Of a stretch of DNA of 64,000 nt, positions 48,961 through 60,088 are shown one piece after another. The translations under genes and the position numbers were made by a program. The first letter of the stretch is position 1; every line of letters begins with the position of its first letter. The notes below the pieces were generated by a model, which saw only the letters and a list, made by a program, of their open reading frames with translations, did no database searches and was not told the DNA's origin. Source of the DNA: Cryptomeria japonica (lineage: Eukaryota; Streptophyta; Pinopsida; Cupressales; Cupressaceae); NCBI RefSeq assembly GCF_030272615.1, contig NC_081409.1:654562468-654626467 (forward strand), in the 5' to 3' direction.

Positions 48961-49204
48961 ATACACTTATATTTGCCAAATCTAGGTACATGGCTCGATT
49001 CGATGATTGTAGTTCATTGTTCATGCATTTTTACCTTCATTTTGACACATTAACTCTAATTTTAGCATCTTCAATCATTTGATTCAAATTAAGGTAAAGA
49101 AGAGGTGCATCTAGAAACCCCTTGAAATTATTTCAGAATATAGATCTATTAGGTTTGTATCTATCTAATTCCTATGTTTCTCTAATGTAATGGTCCTTGA
49201 GAAA

Positions 49205-49700
49205 AAATAATGGTTTTACTACATCTAATGGTGGAAACCCTAATTTTTACCATTACAATAAGCAAGGTCCAAAATCAAGAACCCACTACAAATATACCTT
49301 CGTTCTAGCAACCAAATGCTCATAGGTACTCATCATTCAATTATTATTATTTTAATCATAAAACTTTTGGACATAAAGTTGTAGAATGAAGGCACAAAGT
49401 AAATTAGAACACTTGATGCTTTAATTGTAATAGTTTTGGACACAAGGCTAATAAATTTGTCATAATCAAGTTATGAATACAAATCTATAGAGAGTTTGTG
49501 AATGGAGTGAATGGATCACTTATGAATAAACCCTTTCATTTTTATTATCACTTATGCTATGGTTTAGGTCATAAAGCTAATTAGTGTAGATATAGAACAA
49601 GTTCAATGAATTCAGGATGGAGGAATATTAATTATTACAATTGCATTAAGTTCAAGGACATTTTTCTAATAGATGCAGGAATGTGATTGCTCTAAAAAAA
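49205..49700 (+). pseudogene. E6 ORF1 remnant: decayed zinc-knuckle region
   Basis: Degenerate CCHC traces in succession: YYYFNHKTFGHKVVE (about 49341), CFNCNSFGHKANKF (about 49422, closest to intact) and CYGLGHKAN (about 49555), with stops between them. Spacing and order resemble the knuckle arrays of E1, E2 and E4. I infer an older member of the same superfamily. Confidence 0.4.
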
Positions 49701-50490
49701 TAAAATGAATCCAAGAAGAAGAATTCTATGGTATAGAGAAATAAGGAAGTGATTGTGTGTGTTGACCTGAGTTCAGTATAGACACTCCATCCTCCTAAAA
49801 TTGATCTGGTAGCTTTGGCTCAAGGGGATTTTCAAACAAAATCTATTTGTTCATCCCTCATAAAGGAGATACATGATATGTCCTTGACATATTGATGTTG
49901 ATATTGTGTATTATGTTCTTTGATAGATAGCATATGTACAAGTATAGAATTCAAATGATGGTGTCATTATGACAAGAAACTTTTTAGTGGCAGAACCCTA
50001 GGTGTATCAAACAAGATAAATATTTACTTCGAGATCATTTTAACATTATGTGTTGAAGAGTCTAAAGAGTGAGATCAGTTGAAATGAAAAAGGAGATTCA
50101 AAGCAAGGTTAGCACTAAAGAGGTATTTTCACATCCTTTCCTATGGAATCCAAGATGATAGTAATGGTTGAATCTAGCTGTAGAGATATTAAAAAGTTGG
50201 AAAAGATACAATTGGATGAATATGATCACAAGAAAATTAGAAATTTTGAAATTTCCTTCTCAGGTGAAGAATTCTAGAAAGCTAGAGAATTAGGGAACAA
50301 AGATTTAGACATTTGGGGTGAGTTTCCTTGGTTCACCAATGAGGATTCAATCAAGTTCCTTTTGAACTGTATTCGAGATGGTTACATGAGTTTGGACAAA
50401 CCCTATCAACAAAGGAAGATATCTCAACTAATTCTAATATTTGTTATGTTGGACGTATTTCAGTAAATAAATCAATCAAAAATAAAGAAG

Positions 50491-51233
50491 TCAAAACCCT
50501 AACTAGTGTTATAGGAGATCAAAAGGCATTACTAATCGATACAATCATTGACCTAGTGGTGAGGTATATTGCCTATGGTGTTTATTACAAGATTTAATTC
50601 TAAAACAAAGAAGGATCAACTTCTGGTAAACATGTGTATAGTACACATCAGATGGTAAAAGCAGGAAAAGATTTTGATTTGTGTGAACTATTATAGAATT
50701 CAATTAATAGGAAATATCACTATGACAAAAGAAGAGGGATATCCTTTCCATTTTGGTTCCTTAATCATGTGCTTAATGTTTTATTTCTCATCGTTATCAT
50801 TAAAGGAGAATGTTGTATGTAAGCCAAATGCCCTTATAGGAAAATAGATCTATAGGCATCTAGGGTGTTTAGCAAAGAAATATTAGGCATGCAAAAAAAG
50901 ATCAGGCATGCAAAAATCATCTCATGAACCTTAAGAAGATGTGGTACTCTGGTCTGGTTCTTGGTGCTGTCACCATTCCCGAGGAAAATTCCTCCTTAGT
51001 TAGAATTTTTTTGAAGAGAAGAGTTGCATTTTCCTCTCCAAAACCAATGAAGATAAGGTAAAGTGAAGAGAAGAAAGGAACCATTATCCTTGATGATCCA
51101 AAACCTCCTATAGAAGTTAAGGTGAATATGGCTAAAATTAAAGTACAAGAAGATAGTATGCATGAGGATGACCCTTGCAGGTCAACAAATATTTTAAGTT
51201 TTCTTGAGGAAGAAGATGGTATGAAGAAAAATG
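50491..51233 (+). pseudogene. E6 ORF2 remnant, cut by the E4 insertion
   Basis: Readable pieces align with block I of E3 ORF2: TSVIGDQKALLIDTIIDLVV (E3: TGSVSDQQEMTVNTIFDDLV), RYIAYGVYYK (E3: KYACMVIGYRIF) and MVKAGKDFDLCELL (E3: MIKEDTKYDLCTCL). Stops and frameshifts lie between them. An acidic/basic region follows to 51233, where the E4 LTR begins. The interval 49880-50490 (GNKDLDIWGEFPWF and neighbours) may be the ORF2 N-terminal part but is not clearly alignable. Confidence 0.5.
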
Positions 51234-52427
51234 TGTTGGCTTGATGATGATGATGATATAGTTGTAATAGGTTGTTTGATAACTTTATTTGTGTTGTCAT
51301 TGATGGAAACCATGTTTTTTTAGTCATCTAGGTCATCTAGACCAACCAGTATAGCCTAACCAGTAGTGGAATCAGTTAGACAACAAAACTGCTAAGTTGT
51401 TGTCAACTGGTAAATAAGAATAGAGTATTGATCAAGTGACCGGTAGAGACAACTGGAGAAGAGTTAGACATTGCATTTTACATGAGTGTTGGAGACAAGA
51501 ACATGCACCTATGTTCCAAATGCATTAGTAGATTTAGTGTATTGAGCGAGTTATGATGGGTTTTCCAGTCATATTCAGGAAGAATAGAGAACCGGTATAG
51601 AAGAGTTAGTTTGATTGGTAATCAATAGACTTATTGTTATGTTTTTAAGTTATCAATTGTTTTGCTGACATAAGAAAAGTGTAATGACTGGGAAAATATA
51701 AAAGGTGACTAGATTCAATGAACCTAGGGAATTGTTCCAAGGTTCTTCACCAACCTAACAGAGTTCTTTATAAGGTGATGTAAGTTGTATGATTTCATGT
51801 ATCAAGAGAGAGAATTTGATCATGTGGTAGAAGAAGAAGTTAGGTTTTTATGTTTAGTTGGTGATAGAAGCTTAGCAAAAGTGGATCTAATTAGACACAT
51901 AGGTGATAACTTCCAATTAGTTGAACTTGTTGTCTTCCTAACAATTGCAGCAAGAAAATCCTCTAACAAGGCCACTCCTATCAGGGCGTGGTAGGATCCT
52001 AGCAGGTCCAAAGGGGAAATCCTTTAACCAGGTGACACATTAGCTTGTGTTTGTAAATCCTAGTAACGTGGGTATCTCCTCACAAGGCTGGGTCCTAACA
52101 AGCCCTATTTTATACTCTTAACTGGGCTAAAACACTTTTAACCTAGTGTGCCCCTAATAGGGTGGTTGTATGATCTTAACCAATCAGATTTATATAATGT
52201 AGTTAGAAGATTTTGTGGGAACTAACTCCCACCATGGTTTTTCCCATTTGGGTTTCCACATGAAAAATCATTGTGTTATGGTTTGCATTCTTTGTTGGAT
52301 GTTTTCTTATGTGGTTATATTTCTTGCATTCTTATTGATTTTCAAGTTGGTGAAAGTTGTTATTAGATTTATTAAGTTTTTGCTTGCACTAGTTTACCCC
52401 CCCTCTCAGTGCCTTATAAGTTTTTCA
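51234..52427 (+). repeat. E4 5' LTR
   Basis: 1,194 bp, TGTTGGCTTGATGATG... ...TATAAGTTTTTCA. Its first 558 bp recur at 57777-58334. It contains CCACCATGGTTTTTCCCATT with TGGGTTTCCACATG (about 52229-52262), the conserved copia-type U5 sequence. Confidence 0.85.
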
Positions 52428-52429
52428 AT

Positions 52430-52441
52430 TGGTATCAGAGC
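52430..52441 (+). promoter_or_regulatory. E4 primer binding site, initiator-Met tRNA
   Basis: TGGTATCAGAGC, two bases (AT) after the LTR end, as in E1 and E2. Confidence 0.9.
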
Positions 52442-52489
52442 CTTATTCCCTGAAGGATTAACCGCTTGGGAAGGATCTCTAAGGCTAAC

Positions 52490-53792
52490 ATGGGGGAAGG
52501 TTCAATGAGTTGCAAAGAGCTTTCAAATAGGCTTGCAGAATCTGAAGAAGCCCTTAATGAACTAAAGGTCAAGTACAAAGCTTCATTATCTAAGAGAAGA
52601 GAGTTGGTTGAGTAGTTGATGGAACTCAATGAAAATAGTTCATCTGAGGAAGCAACCATTGATGCCTTGTTTAATGAGGTGGAAAAGGTAAATGATGAAA
52701 ATTCAAATCAGAGGAGAGAGTTGGAAGCCCTTACCATCAGGATGATCCAAGAGATAGAAGCCAGAAGGATAACTGAAGACAAAATAAGAGATAAGGAGCT
52801 TGAGATATTTAAACTAAACCAGGAGATTGGTACCCTGCATGTACATCTTCATGAGCAAAGAGAGGAAAAAGAGGAAATATAAATTGATATAGACATGGAT
52901 ATGTCTCTTAGAGAGTCTCACAAAGAAGAATGGGGATCTTACCAAGGATTTGGCTAATGCAAATGAGTTACTAGATAAATTCAACAAGAGCATTACTATT
53001 TTGTATTAGCAGATTCAGACACAAAGGTAGAAAAAAGATAAATATGGCTTGAAATACACAACCTTTGAACAAGGAGAGCCATCTAGTACCAAGGACACCA
53101 TGCATGAAGCTAAATCTGCACCAAAGACTAAGAAGAACACTGGTAAGAGAACCTACAAACTAGTATGTTTTAACTATCATAAGGTAGGTCATACTACAAA
53201 TATTTGTAGAAGTAGATCTAGTACTTTTGATGGATATAGACCTAATGCATATGAAGGATATAGGCCTAGCATTTTTTATGGATATTGCTTCAATTGCAAC
53301 AGGTATGGGCATAGAGCTATTGAGTGGAGGCCAAGAGTGAACAATCAGAGATCTTACAATGTCTGGAGGAACCCTACATGGCAGATATCTTACAATGACC
53401 AGAGGAACCCTACTTGGTAGAGACCTTATGTGAACCGGTCAAGTCCATATGAAATGGAGAATAGATGGAATGTGACATGTTCAATCTATCACAACTATGG
53501 TCATGTGGCTATAAATTGCTAAATAAGAACTAATAGAGGCAATAGTGGACTCTGGAGAGCATCTAGAATGGCATGTTTCCACTATCACAAACCGATACAC
53601 ATTGCAAGGTTTTGCAAAGCTAGAATGAACCAACTGGTTAATCAATTTGTTGACCGGAAAAGGCAGGAGAAGGTAGATGTGAAAGAAACTAGAAGTGAGA
53701 TGAATAATATTTGGAGGAAGAAAAGCGAGGAGAAACTAGTGGAGGACTCCAATCCTTTACTAGGTGTGGAGAATCCCTCACTAGAAGACTAA
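52490..53792 (+). pseudogene. E4 ORF1: gag-like coiled coil with four zinc knuckles
   Basis: About 434 codons from MGEGSMSCKELSNRLAESEE, 48 nt after the PBS, to TAA 53790. The coiled coil covers about residues 5-175 (RELEALTIRMIQEIEARRI). A frameshift near 52910 and stops TAG/TAA break it. Knuckles: CFNYHKVGHTTNIC (about 53166), CFNCNRYGHRAIEW (about 53287, last Cys lost), CSIYHNYGHVAINC (about 53480) and CFHYHKPIHIARFC (about 53574). Between knuckles are short repeats (YRPNAYEGYRPS; RNPTW twice). Likely role as for E1 ORF1. Confidence 0.75.
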
Positions 53793-53994
53793 GCTATGTA
53801 TGAGGCTTAGGGGGAGAATATTGTCAGATCCATTTTTAGATCCCCTAAATAATGTGTAGTAAGTTAAAACTATGTGTTTTGATGCTATATGATGTTATTA
53901 AGTGATTTTGAGATGCAACTAGTAAATTGGATGTGATATGTAAACTGGTAGCAAGGTTTAGGGTTGAACAGTGATTAGGGTATGTTCAACCGGT

Positions 53995-54044
53995 TTTGCA
54001 TTAAATGTAGTTGGTATCAGGCAAATAATAAGGTGTTTTAAAGT
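53995..54044 (+). promoter_or_regulatory. E4 putative ORF2 promoter: conserved box plus TATA-like motif
   Basis: TTTGCATTAAATGTAGTTGG (53995-54014), then GTTTTAAAGTC (54034-54044), 210 nt before the ORF2 ATG. Matches the box/TATA pairs of E1-E3; the TATA motif is the weakest of the four. Confidence 0.4.
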
Positions 54045-54253
54045 CTCATTTTTCACTTAGCATTTTTGAGAGCACATTTGGAGAGCGACAGAAACATAGA
54101 AGAGAATTTGATTACTGTTTTGACAAAGTTGATAGTAGATTGAGAAGATTTGTGGAAAAGTGAATTGGTGGAAGAGATTCAGATCAGAAACCCTAGCTAC
54201 GAAGAAGTTTAAAGGTATTTCTCTATGAATCTGAGTTTGTTTGAATTTTCACA

Positions 54254-57200
54254 ATGGATACACCACATATTGTTGATATTAGTGAAAGACCTATACCGGA
54301 TTTTAAGAGACATCCTCATAAGTCGACGAAGACAAATCCATCTGGAGCCCTATCCAACATGCCTTATGGAGTGTTACATGTTGAGGACATTCGATCATAT
54401 ATTCATTGAAAATAGGAGGATTTGGGCACACTTTCCATATTTAATCAATACTTAACACTATGCGATAAACACAGATTGATAAAGGATGAATTCAGAAGGG
54501 TATTTGATAAGGATTTTCACCATGTTGTAAACTTTATAGATGATTTTGAAGAAGAGCACATGAGATATGTTCTGAGCAGGATCCATGATTATTTTGTGTG
54601 GTTGGATAGACCACACAAGATCACAAAAGAGTCTATCCATGATGTCACCAAATTATGGGAAACCAATGAAGTCCCTATTTTGAGATTAATTCCAAAGGAT
54701 GAGGTTATCCGGCTGACAAAATTGAAGTGGGATGGTCATGCCATGATGATAAATGATATTCAAGATCTAGAAGTGAATTTTCATCTATGGTTATCAGCTA
54801 TAGAGCATACCATTCAAGCCAGATGAATAACATTCCCAAAGCTAATATCCACATAGCTTATTGGATGTTAAAAGATAATGTTGATTATGACCTAGCAGAC
54901 GCCTTCAAAGCTCAACTGATGTTGAATCTTGAATCAATCAAGAAGGATAAGCAACAAAAGTTCAAGTTTGGTCAATTGATTATTGGATTGTTTTTCTATT
55001 TTCAAAATTACTTTCCCAATATAGGTGATATCCAATGGTTTGTGGATACACTGGCAGTCTTGCAAATAAAGAACAACATTAAGATGCTTGGCATTTAATT
55101 CGCTAAGACTATCTAGGGTTACTTCAAGGAATTATAGAAGAAAATGCATGACAAAGAGAAAATACCGGAGCATGTAGTGGAAAGGTATGAAGACTCCATT
55201 TGTTTTATGGTTGATACCGATACTTATCAGATGGAGGTTGCAGATCCAAGGACTTCATGGGTCATGCCTATGGGGTATGAGGTAGAAGAAGACATCTTGA
55301 TTATTTATGTTGAAAATATCCTATCTAAATGGGTAGATCCAAATGAATCTAGGTTTGGCACATTTAAAGAGAAATCAATATAGGTACATCTTGAATTGGC
55401 CAAACCGATAGTGGCCAAAAAGGTCAAGAAAGAGGTTGAGGAATTTGTTGTTGCACAAGGCTTCACAAAGGAGATGATTGATGAAGAAAGAACTAGATTT
55501 GAAGCAAGGAAGGTAGGAACCTCTAGTGTCTCCAGGCACCGATAGACAAACTAGGAGTGCTAATGTCAAGAAGGAGAAGCCCCCTCCTCCTCCTAAGATA
55601 CAAATCAAGAGAAAAGAAAAGGAAGTTGAGCCTCAAGCACCTAAAGTCACAAAAGCTAAAAGAAAAAGAAAGAAAGAACAAGAACAAAGAGTTTTTAAGG
55701 TTGTAGTAGATGAAAAGGTAGAGGAAACCAAATCAGAAGGTGGTAAGAAAGAGTTGAGGGCAAGTGGCAAGAAGTATAAAGTGGTTGGTTCACCCACTAT
55801 CAAATTAGTTAATCCATAGGTAACTAAACTTACATCTCTTGAGAGCTTGTTTATGAATATAAAGAAGTATGGTGTATTGGTTGGTGTACATAAGTACTAT
55901 AACATTTTTGGTAAGGAAGAGTAGAAACAAATTGAGGATTAAGTTATCTGGTTTATGAATCATTATAGAAAAGCATTGATTGAATTACAAGGAGATATAC
56001 CTGATTCTTTGTATAGAAAGTTAGAAGCTAGATAGAAGACTGCAACTAAGTAGGATAGAGAAATAATAGAGTATGTACTTATGCATTTACAACTGGAGAC
56101 CCACAAGGAGGAAATACAACAAATTCTTTTAAATTCAAAACCATTATTTTATACCAAAAAGAGGTTAACAAGATTGTTTGTTGGCGAGTCCCAGTCTGTG
56201 CAAGTTGAGACTGAAGAAATTTTGAAAACATTTTTAGGACTTGAAAAAGAAGAGGAACTGGAGATGATAGAATCTTCTGAGGAGGAAGATATCCTAAAGC
56301 ACTGGTAATTGAATGCTACTACCAGATGTGTTTGAAATTGATGAGATACTCAAATGGAGAAAGAACAACACCACATCAGTTCCCACTGTTACAAAAGATC
56401 AACCAGAAGATATTCAAACTGGTAAAGATGAAGAAAAGATAGAGCCACTAGAGAAAGATGAAGAGAAGACAGATACACAAGAGAATGCAAAAGTAAATGA
56501 TGTGCAAACCATAGAGCCATTACGGAAGGAAGAAGAGATGCAAGTAGAGACATAAGAAAGTGCACAAATTAATGTTGAGCAAACTACAAGGCCACTGGTG
56601 AAGGCAGAAGAGAAGCAGAACGAAGAATAACAAGAGTAGAAAGTGACCTACCGGTCACTTACTCCAAAAAAATCATTGATGATGATGAGGATGATGATAC
56701 AATGAGCATCCAAGGGCCAATAAATATGAATATGTTGAGTCCCACTAAATTGATGGAGATTGCATCTACAGTTCAAGCCAAGGCCAAGAAGAAGATGATG
56801 AGAACTCAGAGGAAAGAAGCTCAAACTATACAAACTATTGTTGATATATTTTCCAGTATGTTACTAGAGACTGATACTGATAGTTTCACAACTCTGATTG
56901 AAAAAAAGGACCACTTGGTCACATTAGCAAGGGAGCAAATGAAAAGTCTTGGAGAGGTTTCTCTACATAATGTAGAGAAAGAGTATGAAAAGAAAAGAAT
57001 TGAGATGTTGATCAAGGCAATTGACAAAGACAAAGAAAGTCTTACTACAAATATGGACCAAATCAAAGAAATCTTGAAGAATGGAGGTAAAATTCTTTCT
57101 ACAATCTACAACATTTCATTTTTCTTTGATGATATTGATAAGAACAGAAAGGAAGCTCAACAAGAGTTAAAGAGTTTTAGTGAATCATTTGATCCATTAA

Positions 57201-57484
57201 ATGATTCAGCAACAATTTTTGGTAGATTTTTTATAGTAACACAACATAAGATTAAGGCATATGAGATAGAACAAATTAAGAGGACTACATCATTGCAGGA
57301 GTTATAGACTCATCTAGTCCCCAAGTTAGAAATTTTGTAGAGAGGATACAAAGAGACAAAAGCAATTTTGACTACACCTGAAATGAGTGCACTTAATGCT
57401 AAGAGCTTGCATACAGATTCTAAACACACATTGAGATTACATCTACTCTTTTGTAGACATGGGAGAATGATTAGAAAGTCTTGA
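54254..57484 (+). pseudogene. E4 ORF2: long protein of unknown function
   Basis: About 1,077 codons from MDTPHIVDISERPIPDFKRH to TGA 57482-57484, with two compensating frameshifts (near 54780 and between 55380 and 55520) and several stops. Block I: RYVLSRIHDYFVWLDRPHKI, KESIHDVTKLW, MVISYRAYHSSQMN, DYDLADAF, FKFGQLIIGLFFYFQ. Block II (about 55170-55330): VVERYEDSICFMVDTDTYQM, DPRTSWVMPMGYEVEEDIL. A Lys/Arg-rich tract lies at about 55570-55700 and an acidic Glu/Lys region at 56380-56640; the helical C-terminus (56702-57300) is open for 201 codons. Same architecture as E1 and E3 ORF2. Confidence 0.75.
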
Positions 57485-57611
57485 AGACTAATTTTGCTGA
57501 TATTTTTCTCAAAATGTAATTGTAAACTTTTGAACTCTTATACATTTGGTAATGCAAATTTTGGTGTGTTGTGTTCATTTATTTCAAATTTATTTTCTTA
57601 CCTTTGTCATT

Positions 57612-57776
57612 ACTGTCAAAGGGAGAGTAGTATAAGTCAATCAAATTTTATAATAACATGTAATTGCTAAGGGGGAGTTTTATAGTAGAATCGTGACTCA
57701 AATCGTCATGATTGTTGTAATGTGACACTTACACAATTTTTTCCTAAGTGTTGCCATCAATGCCAAAGGGGGAGAT
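57612..57776 (+). promoter_or_regulatory. E4 polypurine tract and upstream PPT-like tracts
   Basis: AAAGGGGGAGAT (57765-57776) abuts the 3' LTR. Upstream are GTCAAAGGGAGAGTAGT (about 57615) and CTAAGGGGGAGTTTT (about 57667). Confidence 0.7.
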
Positions 57777-58334
57777 TGTTGGCTTGATGATGATGGTATA
57801 GTTGTAATAGGTTGTTTGATGACTTTATTTGTGTTGTCATTGATGACAAAAATGTTTTGTTTAGTCATATAGGTCATCTAGACCAACCAGTATAGCCTAA
57901 CCGGTAGTGGAATCAGTTAGACAACAAAGCTGGTATCTTGCTATCAACTGGTAAACAAGAACAAAGTGATGATCAAGAAACCGGTATGGGTGACTGGAGA
58001 AGAGTTGGACATTGTAGTTTTACATGAGTGTTGGAGACATGAACATTCACCTATGTTCCAAACCATATCAGTAGATTTAGTGTATTGAGCAAGTTATGAT
58101 GGATTTGCTAGTCATAGTTAGGAAGAATAGAGAACTTGTATAGCAGAGTTAGTTTGATCGATAACTTGTAGACTTATTGTTATGTTTTTAAGTTATGAAT
58201 TATTTTGCCAACATAAGAAAAGTGTAATTAGCAGGAAAATGTAACAGGTAACTAGATTCAATGAACCTAGGTAATTGTTTCGGGGTTCTTCACAGACCTA
58301 ATAAAGTTCTTTATAAGGTGATGAAAGTTGTATG
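57777..58334 (+). repeat. E4 3' LTR, truncated
   Basis: Matches 51234-51791, then stops abruptly after AAGTTGTATG; about 636 bp of the LTR are missing. The following sequence is unrelated, so a deletion, rearrangement or another insertion removed the end. Confidence 0.85.
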
Positions 58335-58972
58335 GGTATGTGCAGGATCATGGTGTGCCAAAATAGGCCCTTAAGTGACAATGAAATTTTAGAAAATCAG
58401 AGTTATGCAACTTGACATGAAAATTTGAATAAGATGAAAATTATTTTTAAAAATATGTAAGAAGAGTGTGAGGCCCTACCCCGACCCATCCTATCTCTTC
58501 AGCTATTTTTATTTTGGAACTAGTTTGGATGCTAGTTTTGACACACTATGGATTTGGAACTTTTCTTGGTCCCACGATTTTGGTAACGTCGATATATATG
58601 GATGCTTCATTTCTATGCCTTGTGGATTATAGAATATTATATGATTCTAGATTAGGGTAATATTGTGATGATGCAGGTTATTATCTGAATTTCAGGATTT
58701 GATATAATGTTTGGAAAATGTTTGCATATATTGTAGATGGATCAAATTTTGAGGATTATGAGGAAATTGCTTTGAATTGTGACAAATTATATTTCATAAT
58801 GTCAAGTCTTTGTAGAATGAATGTATTGTATTCTGATTATGTGATTTTATATATTATATGAGGCTATTTGGGAAGTACTAATGTTTAAATTGAGATGTGC
58901 AGGAAAATATCCATGTGACCATGGAAATATTAGGGAGAATCAAGCCTAGGCCAATGTGCATTAGTAAAACCA

Positions 58973-59002
58973 GGGGTTGTCTATTTGGAGAGACAACACC
59001 CC
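58973..59002. repeat. Inverted repeat (hairpin)
   Basis: GGGGTTGTCT ... AGACAACACCCC around an 8-nt spacer, with a 2-nt bulge. Confidence 0.5.
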
Positions 59003-60000
59003 GTATGTACTATATTTTATTCGTAAATGTGAAATGTTGCATGAGTGTAATTTGTATTTATTGGATTGATTAAATTGTTTAAGGGACAATTGCCATGTGG
59101 TTATTGTGATGTGGAATTATTTTGTAGTGTCACTTGACACCTATGTAGTATGTTGTGTTGGCAATTGTCATGTCACCTTTTTGAAAGTTTTATTTTTGTT
59201 AATGGTTATATCCCCTAATTATCCTTGAAGGAACCAAGAAACCTAGGTTAGAGAGCCACAAGGAAGGTCAACTCAGAGTTGACCCGTAGGTTAACTTCAG
59301 GTGGACTTTCTGAAGGTCAAATCAACTCCTAGAGTCAATTTTAGAGCTTTTCTATTAGGCCTCATGGGGTACCTATGGGTGAAGGCCAAAATTGGCCATG
59401 TGTCTTTCCCTTAGGACTTGTTTAACCACCCAAAAAAGTGGTTTTCCCAAGATGGACGAATTCCATCTATAGGAGTGCCATCCTTGGAAGGAGAACCTTC
59501 TTGGAGATAGTAATCCCTCTTCCCCATTCCATTTCCCTTCTCTAGGCACCTAGGTTAGGGAGTGTGTAAGACCTAGGGAAGACCAACCCAATGGGAGATC
59601 ACTCACTCAATCCAAGAGGTTGGAAGGAGTGAGAGAGGCCTTCTTAGGCTAAGAATGGAAGCTTAGTGAGCTAATCACCCACTCTCCATTCTTGGAGATT
59701 TTTGGAAAAACTTGGAAGGAAAAAAAAAACCAGTTTTAGGAATTAGAGGAATTTGGGGGCCAAGGATTGCAGGAAGTTGTGTGGATTGGGCAACTCATCT
59801 CCAACTAAATTTAGCATACCTATTGGCAGAATAAGGTTGGTTGTTATCTCCTCTTGTCTATGTTGTTTATGTTAGTTATGTTGTTTGTTGAAGGAAAGAT
59901 TTGCTTGTAAAGAAAGTGTGTATGTAAATTGTTGTTGAAGAAAATAATGTGTAGTTTTATTTCTATGTTTTTCTGTTTTGTGTTTTTGTTTTGGGAGTGT

Positions 60001-60039
60001 CCAAGATCTCCTACTCTTGGGAGAGTAGGATGATCTTGG
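60001..60039. repeat. Near-perfect 17/18-bp inverted repeat
   Basis: Left arm CCAAGATCTCCTACTCT, loop TGGG, right arm AGAGTAGGATGATCTTGG. Pairing is complete except one small internal mismatch/bulge. Confidence 0.75.
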
Positions 60040-60072
60040 GGTGGAAGAAGCATGACAGCCTTGGGTGAGAGG

Positions 60073-60088
60073 CTCTCCTTAAGGAGAG
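60073..60088. repeat. Perfect 16-bp palindrome
   Basis: CTCTCCTTAAGGAGAG, 34 bp after the preceding hairpin. Confidence 0.7.

Larger units (their letters stand above)
51234..58334 (+). mobile_element. E4: pol-less LTR retrotransposon with truncated 3' LTR
   Basis: On the + strand: 5' LTR 51234-52427, PBS, ORF1 with four knuckles, box/TATA spacer, ORF2, PPT, and a 3' LTR that breaks off after 558 bp at 58334. The left flank is AAATG (51229-51233), inside E6. Because the right end is lost, no target duplication can be shown. No pol domain is seen. Confidence 0.85.

Noticed and set aside
9271-58334. Hidden RT or integrase in the LTR elements
   Set aside because: I looked for YVDD/YADD, HHCC and DDE-type contexts in the readable frames and found none; the only RT motifs belong to the LINEs.
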